In this document: positions 47,836 to 55,780 of the stretch, piece after piece
Layout of the letters: every line of letters begins with the position of its first letter
How positions within the stretch are numbered: position 1 is the stretch's first letter
From: Candidatus Daviesbacteria bacterium
Lineage (GTDB): Bacteria; Patescibacteria; Microgenomatia; Daviesbacterales; UBA10151
Length of the DNA: 64,000 nt
Assembly (NCBI GenBank): GCA_016187025.1
Contig: JACPKM010000001.1
Coordinates: 186,001-250,000 of the forward strand
Direction of reading: 5' to 3'
The notes under the pieces: generated by a model
What the model was told of the DNA's origin: nothing
The model's database searches: none
Seen by the model: the letters and a program-made list of their open reading frames with translations, nothing else
Program-made: the position numbers and the translations under genes

Positions 47836-48764
47836 CCCCTGAGATAATAGATAATTCCTACTACCAAAATCAGCCAAAGTAAAACAGTAGATAAAAGTGG
47901 TGTGTCTGTTAAAATAACTCTTTCTGGAGATTCTCCTTCCTTCTTCTCATAAATAATGTATAGGTATCTCATCACCGCATATATTACTATTGGGACAGTT
48001 GCCATCAAATATTTTGCTTCTGAAAAAGGCAGTTCTAAATCAAACAAGAAATTAGATAAAGATTGTCTGGCAACAATCGGCGGTTGTAAAAAAGCAAAAA
48101 AAGCATAAGTTAGCCAAGTGGAATTGGCAAACATGGCGGTTAAAATATCCAGTAAGTTTTCAGGATAATGCAGCAGTGTTTCCCGATGCTTTGCTGCCTG
48201 AGTTGTCATTAAAGTTAATTCTGAGCGCCTTTTTCCTATTGCCAGAAAAAGAGCAAAAGAGGTAACAGATAGTAGAAACCACACATTAAGATGTGCATCT
48301 ATTGCCCACACTCCGGCATAAACCCTTAAAACAAATCCGGCAGCAATTACCATCACATCCAGCAATATTACTTGTTTTAAGTAAGCTGAATAAAATATCT
48401 GCATAATTGAATAAGTTAAGACTGCCAGAAAAAATGCAGTGGAAAGCGTAAAAGATAAGGGGATTAAAACAATAAATAATATTAAAGAGATGGTAATAGC
48501 CAGAGGAATCGGTACAACTCCTGATGCGATAGGACGTTTTCTCTTAAATGGATGGAGCCTGTCTCTTTCAACATCAAAAACATCATTTAGAAAATAGACT
48601 GCAGAAGATATCCCACAAAAAATCAAAAAAGCAAAAAGAGTTTTTAATTGGTTGCTTTGATCAAAAAGAGTACCGGAGAAAATTAAAGCAGCAAAAACAG
48701 CGAAGTTTTTTATCCACTGTCTTGGCCTTGACGTTTTGATAATCCCCCAAAGAAGTTGAGCCAT
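47832..48764 (-). CDS. UbiA-family prenyltransferase, decaprenyl-phosphate phosphoribosyltransferase-like
   Basis: 310 aa, about 8-9 membrane segments. The first Asp motif is YFLNDVFDVERDRLHPFKRK, then RPIASGVV, the wording typical of DPPR synthases (Rv3806c type) rather than quinone UbiA. The second region is YLKQVILLDVMVIAAGFVLR. Predicted reaction: transfer of phosphoribose from PRPP to polyprenyl phosphate. It overlaps the WecA/MraY-like gene by 55 bases and is last in a four-gene operon. Confidence 0.85.
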   Translation of the reverse strand: MAQLLWGIIKTSRPRQWIKNFAVFAALIFSGTLFDQSNQLKTLFAFLIFCGISSAVYFLNDVFDVERDRLHPFKRKRPIASGVVPIPLAITISLILFIVLIPLSFTLSTAFFLAVLTYSIMQIFYSAYLKQVILLDVMVIAAGFVLRVYAGVWAIDAHLNVWFLLSVTSFALFLAIGKRRSELTLMTTQAAKHRETLLHYPENLLDILTAMFANSTWLTYAFFAFLQPPIVARQSLSNFLFDLELPFSEAKYLMATVPIVIYAVMRYLYIIYEKKEGESPERVILTDTPLLSTVLLWLILVVGIIYYLRG

Positions 48765-49795
48765 AATATGGTTCCTAAAACTACAGCTCCTACCAGGATA
48801 GCTGCAAAAAGCTTGCCTTTGCTATTTAAAGTAATGGCAGCTACCCCCAGAATAGCACTTCCAATTATGTAAAACAAGCTAATCTGTTGATGATTTAATC
48901 CTAAATCCAGGAGTTTATGATGCAGGTGTCCCCGGTCACCCCAAACAGGAGATTTGCCTTGTAAAATTCTTCTCCAAAAGGTGTAGATAAAATCTGTAGC
49001 TGGAACAAGTAGCACCAGTCCTGCTGTTGCGAGTTTTGCTCCTGATAAAATAGCAAGAACAGCAATTAAAAACCCCAGAATTGTTGATCCGGAAAATGCA
49101 GGTAAGATTTTAGACGGATACCAATTAAAAATTAGTAAACCCGCTGAAGCGCCAGCTGTTATAAAAGCCAGTTTTGCGCTAGTAAGCTGTGAGATGTCTC
49201 CTTCCAAAAAGAATTTAAAAGAAAGATAGCCTAAAATCAAAGAAGCTATTAAGGCAATTGAGGGCATCTGTCCATCTACCCCTTTTGACCAGTTAATCAT
49301 ATTCATTACCCAAACAATCCATAAAACTGCCAATAGGTCAGCCAAATATAAAGTCCAGCTTATATTAAAAAAGTTAATAGATAAGTTAAGAGGGTCAAGT
49401 TGCAATATACCGCCAAATGGGTTAGTAATAAATGAAATTCCAATACCGCTTCCCACAACGATTAAAGCTGCTAAAAGTTGACCGGTTAATCTGGCATATG
49501 GGGAAAGGTCCCTAAACTTATCATCGGCCAAGCCAACCATCAATAAAATAGTCAATGATGCCAGTATTCCGGTAATCTGTTTTGTTAAAGGTATAAAAAA
49601 AATTGTTGCAACAAAAATTCCAATAAAAACCGGCAAGCCTCCGGCCCGGGGAATAATGGTTTTGTGGATATGTGCTGGGTGAGGTCTTAGCTTGGGGTTA
49701 TCAACCAAACCATATCTTTTGGCAAAATGGATAACAACCGGGGTAGCAGCAACAGTAATTAGAAAAGATATCAAAACAGCAAATAAAACTTCCAT
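48710..49795 (-). CDS. WecA/MraY-family phospho-sugar transferase
   Basis: 361 aa, about 10-11 membrane segments. It shows the family's Asp-rich motifs: HKTIIPRAGGLPVFIGI, GLADDKFRDLSPYARLTGQL, MNMINWSKGVDGQMPSIALI, and the basic loop RILQGKSPVWGDRGHLHHKL with its HxH. This last His-rich motif favours WecA/TagO-type transferases (UDP-GlcNAc to polyprenyl phosphate) over MraY. It starts the lipid-linked sugar carrier for an envelope glycan. Coupled to both neighbours. Confidence 0.88.
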   Translation of the reverse strand: MEVLFAVLISFLITVAATPVVIHFAKRYGLVDNPKLRPHPAHIHKTIIPRAGGLPVFIGIFVATIFFIPLTKQITGILASLTILLMVGLADDKFRDLSPYARLTGQLLAALIVVGSGIGISFITNPFGGILQLDPLNLSINFFNISWTLYLADLLAVLWIVWVMNMINWSKGVDGQMPSIALIASLILGYLSFKFFLEGDISQLTSAKLAFITAGASAGLLIFNWYPSKILPAFSGSTILGFLIAVLAILSGAKLATAGLVLLVPATDFIYTFWRRILQGKSPVWGDRGHLHHKLLDLGLNHQQISLFYIIGSAILGVAAITLNSKGKLFAAILVGAVVLGTILWLNFFGGLSKRQGQDSG

Positions 49796-50163
49796 TAAAT
49801 AAAAAGAAATATGATCTTAAAAAAGCTGGTAGTTAAAATAATTGTAGTAATTATGGAAGTTATTATCAAAGACAGCTTAAAAAAAAGCTGGCTTTTGTGC
49901 AAATGCCAGGCTATAAAAAGATTGACTAAAGATATTAGAATTATTGCTGATGGAATAATGAAAAATTGTTGGTGAGTTGCCAATTGTTTATCTCCCCAAG
50001 GCAGTGAATAAAAAAGCGGCAGTTTAGAAGGTAAGTACTTGAAAAAAAGCCAAATTGTTAAAGATAGCAAAAGAGTCACTAAAAGAGGAAAAAGGCTTGC
50101 CCAAAGCAAGTACTTTTGCTTTAAAAAACTGTCCTGAATAATACTTCTTTTGAGAAAGGTCAT
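49795..50163 (-). CDS. Small membrane protein, 122 aa
   Basis: Three hydrophobic segments: LLWASLFPLLVTLLLSLTIW, FFIIPSAIILISLVNLFIAW and LSLIITSIITTIILTTSFFK. LPLFYSLPWGDKQLATHQQF lies in the first loop. I do not recognise a named family. It is positioned between the GT2 and WecA-like genes (6-base gap and 1-base overlap), so it likely serves the same envelope pathway. Confidence 0.65.
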   Translation of the reverse strand: MTFLKRSIIQDSFLKQKYLLWASLFPLLVTLLLSLTIWLFFKYLPSKLPLFYSLPWGDKQLATHQQFFIIPSAIILISLVNLFIAWHLHKSQLFFKLSLIITSIITTIILTTSFFKIIFLFI

Positions 50164-50168
50164 ATTTT

Positions 50169-51968
50169 CTAAGACTTTGCCAGTATTCTGGATTTATTGG
50201 TGACTCTAAACTCCAGTCTCTTGCCAAACATTAGTGAAGTTTGAGCATCTATTGCAGGCAGGGAAGATATGGTAATTAGGATTATGGGTATTAAAAGCCA
50301 TTGTATATAAGACCATACTTTTTGAAACAGGGACCAGCCTTTTGGTCTTGGCGGAGCAGTCTTCTCATGGACATAAATAGTTGCAAAAAGACCCAAGAAA
50401 GCAGCTGAGAGAATCCAGGAGGAAATTACTGGAAGATTAATTGCAATAACAGATTCTTTAAAGTTTGGATTAACAATAGGAATTATCAGCCCTCCAAATG
50501 TAATAAAGATTGCCAAGAACCCCCATTTTAAATATCCCCAAATAACAAAAATTAACTTGTCGGTTTTGTCCCAAAAGTCAATTTCTTTCTTGAAATATTG
50601 TTTGACAATAAAAGGAATATGTTCTACGCCATACGCCCACCTTTTAATTTGGAAATATTGGTTTTGGAAGGTTTTTAGCATAGTTTCGTCCTGAACTGCA
50701 TCAGCAGATATAGGTAAGAAATGGGGTAAGACCTTATAGTCGCCGTTAAAATGGAAGTAAGCTTTCCAATAAAAGCCTGAATCATCATTTATTTTGTCTG
50801 GAATCCAGAGTCCTATGTCAAGCAAGGCCTTTAAACTAATAGACATTGAGGAATAATTAATGTATTTGTCAGAACCGACCATCTCAGCCATTTGCCAAAA
50901 GCTGGTCCCTGTTGCCATAAGACGCATTGGAGTAGGTGTTTGCCAATAATTATTATGATACAAGAATACTCCGGTATAGCTTCTTTTATCTCTGACCAGT
51001 TGTGGAGTAGAGAGATATTTATGCAGTGCCCCAGCTAAGAATTGTTTATGTATGGTAAAGTCGGCATCCAGTGTTGTGACCAGTACTTGACTGTCACTGA
51101 TTTTTCTATTTTTTAGTGCGGGTAAAATATGGTTAACCATCCAATTTTTGTTTGATCCCTGTCCAGCAACTTCACCCGGTAAACCATAAGGATGAATAGT
51201 TGTAAATACTCCACCCAATTTTTTCTCATACTTTTTTAAATAATTAGATACTTGCTTTATTTTCTCTGGGCTATCCCTATCTTCAAAGCCTACAGCAAGC
51301 AAGATTTTATCTTTTGGGTAATCAGAGTTTACGATTGCATCAATTGTGGGAGCCAAAATATAAAGGGCTTCTTTATAAGTGGGTACTAAAATTAGTTGGT
51401 AATAACTATCCCACTCAGGGGAGAATTCATCCTTTAATCTTTTGAGCCAATTTTGTTTTTTCGCCCATTCTGTCTTTTTATAACCTACAATAATTAACAG
51501 GCCGATTCTTAAAGCATTTATTAGCCAATATACATCCGCTATCAAGATGAGATAAGCTACAGCAAATGGGAGGGCAAAAGAAAGCCAGATAGGGGATGCT
51601 AATGCTACCCAGGTAGTGACACCGGGTAGAATCTCCAGGAGTCTTTCAAACCAGCCCTCGTGTTTTAAAACAAAATCCTTTTCAATTTTCTCAGACAGAA
51701 AATACTTTTTAAATAATAAGTGATGAAAGATAAAACCAAATCCAGTTCCAATAAAAAAAGAACCTAGCAAACTATTTAATCCGGGCAGCAAAGTCGAACC
51801 AAATAAACTAGAAAAAGCTCCTAAAGCCAAGCTGACTAAGCCTATAATACTATGAGTGATAGGGAATCTGAGGCCAAATATCTTACCTGATCTGTTTACC
51901 CGGTAATATAGTTCGGCCATGTAGAAGAAAAAGACAAAGCCAATTAAAAATACTAGAATAAGCCGCAT
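50169..51968 (-). CDS. Membrane glycosyltransferase family 2 (cellulose-synthase-like)
   Basis: 599 aa. Several N-terminal membrane segments, a GT2 catalytic part (YYQLILVPTYKEALYILAPT; VLVTTLDADFTIHKQFLAGA with DxD; QIKRWAYGVEHIPFIVKQYF with QxxRW), then C-terminal membrane segments. This is the processive or cellulose-synthase-like layout. The donor is probably a nucleotide sugar; the product is unknown. First gene of the GT2-small protein-WecA-UbiA operon. Confidence 0.85.
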   Translation of the reverse strand: MRLILVFLIGFVFFFYMAELYYRVNRSGKIFGLRFPITHSIIGLVSLALGAFSSLFGSTLLPGLNSLLGSFFIGTGFGFIFHHLLFKKYFLSEKIEKDFVLKHEGWFERLLEILPGVTTWVALASPIWLSFALPFAVAYLILIADVYWLINALRIGLLIIVGYKKTEWAKKQNWLKRLKDEFSPEWDSYYQLILVPTYKEALYILAPTIDAIVNSDYPKDKILLAVGFEDRDSPEKIKQVSNYLKKYEKKLGGVFTTIHPYGLPGEVAGQGSNKNWMVNHILPALKNRKISDSQVLVTTLDADFTIHKQFLAGALHKYLSTPQLVRDKRSYTGVFLYHNNYWQTPTPMRLMATGTSFWQMAEMVGSDKYINYSSMSISLKALLDIGLWIPDKINDDSGFYWKAYFHFNGDYKVLPHFLPISADAVQDETMLKTFQNQYFQIKRWAYGVEHIPFIVKQYFKKEIDFWDKTDKLIFVIWGYLKWGFLAIFITFGGLIIPIVNPNFKESVIAINLPVISSWILSAAFLGLFATIYVHEKTAPPRPKGWSLFQKVWSYIQWLLIPIILITISSLPAIDAQTSLMFGKRLEFRVTNKSRILAKS

Positions 51969-52019
51969 TTGGTATTAAAGTGTAATGAATTTGAGCATAG
52001 AAAGCAACTAACCTTTAGG

Positions 52020-52859
52020 TCATCCTGAGCGCAGTCGAAGGATTTTCTCAACATTTTTTGTAGTTTGTTCTGCAACATCTTCTACAGAAATTCCTTTAAT
52101 TTCTGCAACTGTTTGGGCCACTTCTTTTACTGATGATGGTTCGTTTCTTTGACCTCTGATTGATTGAGGAGCTAGAAATGGGCAATCTGTTTCTAGAGCA
52201 ATTTTTTCCAAAGGCAGCATTTTAACAGTTTCTTTTAAATACTCGTTTTTAGGATAAGTAATGTTTCCTGCAAAAGAGATCAAAAAGTTAGAATCAATAG
52301 CTTTTTTGGTAGTTGCCATCAAGCCGCTGTAACAATGAAGGATACCATAATGGTTCTTAATCATTTCTAAATTCTCATCCCACGCTTCAGAGCTTGAAGG
52401 GTTTCGAGAGCGGTCATCCCGGCAATGGACTAGTAAGGGTAAATTTAACTTCTTGGCCAAATCAATTTGAGCCTGAAACAACTTTTTTTGTTTTTCCCTA
52501 TAATCCTTATAACTATTATGACCGTTATAATCTTTATTAAACAAATAATCCAATCCGCATTCTCCAACAGCAATAACTTTTTGCGGGTTTAACCGGTATA
52601 TCTCCTCTAGTATAGCTATATCAATATGTATGGATTCGTCAGATAAATATTTAATTGCTTCGTGTGGATGTATTCCTATTGTTGAATAAAATTTGATCTT
52701 ATCCGAGGTTAAATTCGCTGCTACTTTTGACAAATTTACATCTACACCTACATTTATAACTTCGGTAATTCCTGCTTCGAGTGAACGTTGGATTACCTGG
52801 TCGAGGTCATTTTGGTAGGATTCCCAGAATAAATGCGCATGCGTATCTATTAAGTCCAT
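52020..52859 (-). CDS. tatD: TatD-family metal-dependent hydrolase/DNase
   Basis: 279 aa from ATG at 52859 (MDLIDTHAHLFWESYQNDLD); an in-frame start at 52880 would overlap the nudix gene. Metal residues: DTHAH, the E in AVGECGLDYLF, HCRDD, LHCYSG and ETDCPFLAPQ. The C-terminus EKILRLRSG is coded by a copy of the widespread CCTGAGCGCAGTCGAAGGA repeat, which supplies the stop. Last gene of the operon with metG and nudix, 7 bases after nudix. Confidence 0.92.
   Translation of the reverse strand: MDLIDTHAHLFWESYQNDLDQVIQRSLEAGITEVINVGVDVNLSKVAANLTSDKIKFYSTIGIHPHEAIKYLSDESIHIDIAILEEIYRLNPQKVIAVGECGLDYLFNKDYNGHNSYKDYREKQKKLFQAQIDLAKKLNLPLLVHCRDDRSRNPSSSEAWDENLEMIKNHYGILHCYSGLMATTKKAIDSNFLISFAGNITYPKNEYLKETVKMLPLEKIALETDCPFLAPQSIRGQRNEPSSVKEVAQTVAEIKGISVEDVAEQTTKNVEKILRLRSG
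52021..52046 (-). repeat. CCTGAG...CGAAGGA repeat forming the tatD 3' end
   Basis: The plus strand reads TCATCCTGAGCGCAGTCGAA then GGATTT. Of the 19-base core, 16 bases match the segment inside the T-box leader (21711-21692, minus). It encodes the last residues and stop of TatD. Confidence 0.65.
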
Positions 52860-52866
52860 AGTTAGT

Positions 52867-53322
52867 TCAGAGGTCAGCAATTTTTTTAGTAAACTCTTTG
52901 GGATATTTTGATTTCAGTAGTTTCCTAGCTTCTTGCACTTTACACCATTTATAACTTTTATGCTCCCCGCTAAGTGTTATTTTGGTTGTATGTGGTACTG
53001 AACAAATATATATAAAAAGGATAATTCCTATAGAATTATCCCCAAACGGGATTCTGTGATTAGATATTGAAGCGTCCAGCATCCCGCCTATTACCATCCT
53101 TTTAATTCCTGTTTCTTCTTCCACCTCTCTTTTTAGGGTTTCTCTTACAGAAGTGTTTTTATGGATTCTCCCGCCGGGTAAATCCCAGTGAGGGTCCATG
53201 GTTTTAAACCGTGAGTTATCTGCTTCAAGAAGCAGAATATCTCCGTTCTGATTTTTAATCAAAGCTTTAATCCCAAGATTGAATAAATCTTCCGGTGCTT
53301 TAAATGGGTCTTTCGGCTTCAT
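52867..53322 (-). CDS. Nudix hydrolase
   Basis: 151 aa. The Nudix box reads GGRIHKNTSVRETLKREVEE then ETGI. The REVEEETGI half is intact; the first Glu of Gx5E is Thr. DPHWDLPGG precedes it. Probably hydrolyses a nucleoside diphosphate derivative. It overlaps metG by 4 bases and precedes tatD by 7, the usual company of metG and tatD. Confidence 0.87.
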   Translation of the reverse strand: MKPKDPFKAPEDLFNLGIKALIKNQNGDILLLEADNSRFKTMDPHWDLPGGRIHKNTSVRETLKREVEEETGIKRMVIGGMLDASISNHRIPFGDNSIGIILFIYICSVPHTTKITLSGEHKSYKWCKVQEARKLLKSKYPKEFTKKIADL

Positions 53323-54734
53323 ATTCTCGGAAATAAGGGGGGATTAGATTTAATCTGTCCGGAAAATTGTTTTAATATTTTTTCTGAGGTTTGGGGCATA
53401 AAGGGCTGCAAATTAAAAGCTATAGCCTGGATTCTTTTGACCAGGTCTTCTAAAATCTCTGTTAATTTTTCTCCTTTTTGTTCCCAGGGTTTATCCTGAT
53501 TAATTTTCTTATCTGCCTCAGAGATTAGCCCCCATATAATACCTATAGCTTCGTTAAATTTAAACTGCTCCATATATTTTACTAAATCCGCACACCAAAC
53601 ATTTGAGCCTTGTCCTGCTTCGATATTATTTTGTTCACAAAGTCTGGACACTCTGGCAACCAAATTCCCCAAACCATTTGCTAAATCCGAGTTATAACTT
53701 TCAACTAATTTTTCCTCCGAGAAGTCACCGTCCTGGAAAGGTGAGATTTTTGCAAGACAATAATACCGCAAAGCATCTGTACCAAATTTTTCTATAGCTA
53801 TACTTGGATCATAAACATTTCCTAAAGTCTTTGACATCTTTTGTCCATTCACTGTGAAATATTCATGTACAAATAATTTTTTAGGAAGTTTGAGTCCGGC
53901 AGAGAGTAAAATCGCTGGCCAATAAATTGCATGAAATCTAATAATCCCCTTTCCAATAACATGTAAGTCTGCCGGCCAGTACTTTTTGTACTTTTCTTCG
54001 TCCCACCCAAATCCAATACCTGATTGATATATATTTAAGGCGTCAAACCAAACGTAAATTTTTTGGGTACCGTCCCCTGGAACCGGAACTCCCCAATTTT
54101 TAGTTCTTTCATTGCTTCTGGAAATACTAAAATCATGTAATCCGCTTTTCAAAAATACCAATACCTCATTTTTTCTGAACTCCGGGATAATATCATACTC
54201 GCCTGATTCAATGATCTGTATTAACTGGTCCTGATATTTAGAAAGTTTGAAGAAGTAATTCTCCTCTTCAACTTCGTCTAATTTTTTTCCTGGATGTTCA
54301 AAGCATTCTCCGTTTTCGTTTAACTCTTCAATTGTATAGAAAGTTTCGCAGCCTACACAGTAAAGTCCCCGGTATGATTTTTTATATATGTCTCCATTTT
54401 TCTCACATAGATCCCATAATTTTTGAGAAGACTGATGATGGTTTTGACTGCTTCCTTTTTGAAAAACATCAAATTGGACATTTAATTTTTTTGCGAGTTC
54501 TTCAAAAAGCTTTGTGTTTTCATTAATAAATTCTTGTACCTCTTTTCCCGCTGCTTCTGCGGCCTGAACATTCTTTAAAGCGTTTTCATCTCCGCCTGAT
54601 AAGGTTAGCACTTCTTCATCGAGTAATCTATGATATCGGGCAATGGTATCTGTTTGTATAAATTCCAGCGCATGACCTATGTGTGGTTTTGCATTCACAT
54701 ATGGTATGGCTGCAGTTATGTAATATTTACCCAT
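53319..54734 (-). CDS. metG: Methionine-tRNA ligase
   Basis: 471 aa, the short form without the C-terminal tRNA-binding domain. AAIPYVNAKPHIGHALEFIQ contains HIGH (18-21), and KMSKTLGNVYDPSIA holds KMSKS as KMSKT near 298. The zinc part has CVGCETFY and a CFEHPGK element, so at least partial metal ligands remain. WFDALNIYQSGIGF and PADLHVIGKGIIRFHAIYWP are typical of MetRS. Charges tRNA-Met, needed for initiation. It overlaps the upstream membrane gene by 8 bases. Confidence 0.96.
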   Translation of the reverse strand: MGKYYITAAIPYVNAKPHIGHALEFIQTDTIARYHRLLDEEVLTLSGGDENALKNVQAAEAAGKEVQEFINENTKLFEELAKKLNVQFDVFQKGSSQNHHQSSQKLWDLCEKNGDIYKKSYRGLYCVGCETFYTIEELNENGECFEHPGKKLDEVEEENYFFKLSKYQDQLIQIIESGEYDIIPEFRKNEVLVFLKSGLHDFSISRSNERTKNWGVPVPGDGTQKIYVWFDALNIYQSGIGFGWDEEKYKKYWPADLHVIGKGIIRFHAIYWPAILLSAGLKLPKKLFVHEYFTVNGQKMSKTLGNVYDPSIAIEKFGTDALRYYCLAKISPFQDGDFSEEKLVESYNSDLANGLGNLVARVSRLCEQNNIEAGQGSNVWCADLVKYMEQFKFNEAIGIIWGLISEADKKINQDKPWEQKGEKLTEILEDLVKRIQAIAFNLQPFMPQTSEKILKQFSGQIKSNPPLFPRI

Positions 54735-55149
54735 GATTCCTCCTAAAAAATTTTAACAAATTTCTTTTGTGTATTCGGAGTTTAGGGATGTTAGATCTGG
54801 AAGTCAAGTTCGGATGTGATTTTACATTTGATCTCTCTTTCCAAAAATAACTAGCAAAAAGATAAGCTGTGGTAAGGGTAAGTAAGATAGTTACTAAATT
54901 TAGAATATTTAACGCTTTTAAAATTAATAATATTACCAAACCCAAAGAAACAGATATAGAGACTGGTAAATAATTTAAATATAAGTTTAGTGTAAAAATA
55001 ATTGCTAGGAATAAAGGAGTAAAAAAGAAGATAAGCTGTGGGGTAGTGGCTTGGGAAAGGTCTTTAGGATATGGAGTATTTAGGAGAACATAAACAAAAA
55101 CTCCCCATACTAATAAAACAGGTACAAACTTTTTCACCAATTTAATCAT
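54727..55149 (-). CDS. Hypothetical membrane protein, 140 aa
   Basis: Four hydrophobic segments: FVPVLLVWGVFVYVLLNTPY, LIFFFTPLFLAIIFTLNLYL, ISVSLGLVILLILKALNIL and LVTILLTLTTAYLFASYFW. A basic C-terminal tail follows (SNIPKLRIHKRNLLKFFRRN). Not recognised. First gene of the metG-nudix-tatD operon, with 8-base overlap to metG. Confidence 0.65.
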   Translation of the reverse strand: MIKLVKKFVPVLLVWGVFVYVLLNTPYPKDLSQATTPQLIFFFTPLFLAIIFTLNLYLNYLPVSISVSLGLVILLILKALNILNLVTILLTLTTAYLFASYFWKERSNVKSHPNLTSRSNIPKLRIHKRNLLKFFRRNHG

Positions 55150-55210
55150 TACTTATATATTTTAGCTGATTATTGTTGTATTGATCCACTGTGATATTAT
55201 TTACTTTTGT

Positions 55211-55777
55211 ATGGATAAAGGAAAAGAAGGACCATCCACAGGAAGAGAATCTTTCGTGTCTCATGCTTGGAGTTCTTTAAGAAGAGTATTTAGAGGCAGA
55301 GCAGCAGCAATACCAGTTGAGTCAGGAGAAGTTATTCCAGCAGGTTCAGGACTGGCTCAGATGATTGGTCTGTACCCAGAAGGGTACTCCAGACAGGGTC
55401 TAGAATACAGTTTAAGAGTGCTTCTTCCGGGACTTAGGCAGGTTGTAGAAAAAAATGTTTTGGGTGTTAGTGATGAGGAAAGAAAAGTAGCGCAAACAGG
55501 TTTAGTTTCTGGAGATCCAAAACAGATCGAGACTTTAGTTACTATCCTAGCCCGTGAATTAAAACAGGGATCCCGGAGCCGTATAAGATGGGAAAGTCCA
55601 TCAAAGTTATCCCCTAGAAATATAGCTCAACTTTGTGATCAACTAACTCGTTATACTAAAGAGCTGCAAAGAATGCAAAAAGATCAATCTGATTCAGAAG
55701 GTGTTGAAAAGATTCTTCAAGGGTTAAGAGATGAGGGAATGTCTCTAGACCCAAAAAATCCAACTTCGCAAAAATAG
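55211..55777 (+). CDS. Hypothetical protein, 188 aa
   Basis: Start ATG at 55211 (MDKGKEGPSTGRESFVSHAW); the open frame reaches back to 55181 but that part covers the promoter (TATTAT, 10 bases before the ATG). Not recognised. It is soluble, with a helical body (YSRQGLEYSLRVLLPGLRQV; IETLVTILARELKQGSRSRI) and a charged end. It converges with sbcC at 3 bases' distance. Confidence 0.55.
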   Translation: MDKGKEGPSTGRESFVSHAWSSLRRVFRGRAAAIPVESGEVIPAGSGLAQMIGLYPEGYSRQGLEYSLRVLLPGLRQVVEKNVLGVSDEERKVAQTGLVSGDPKQIETLVTILARELKQGSRSRIRWESPSKLSPRNIAQLCDQLTRYTKELQRMQKDQSDSEGVEKILQGLRDEGMSLDPKNPTSQK

Positions 55778-55780
55778 TTT

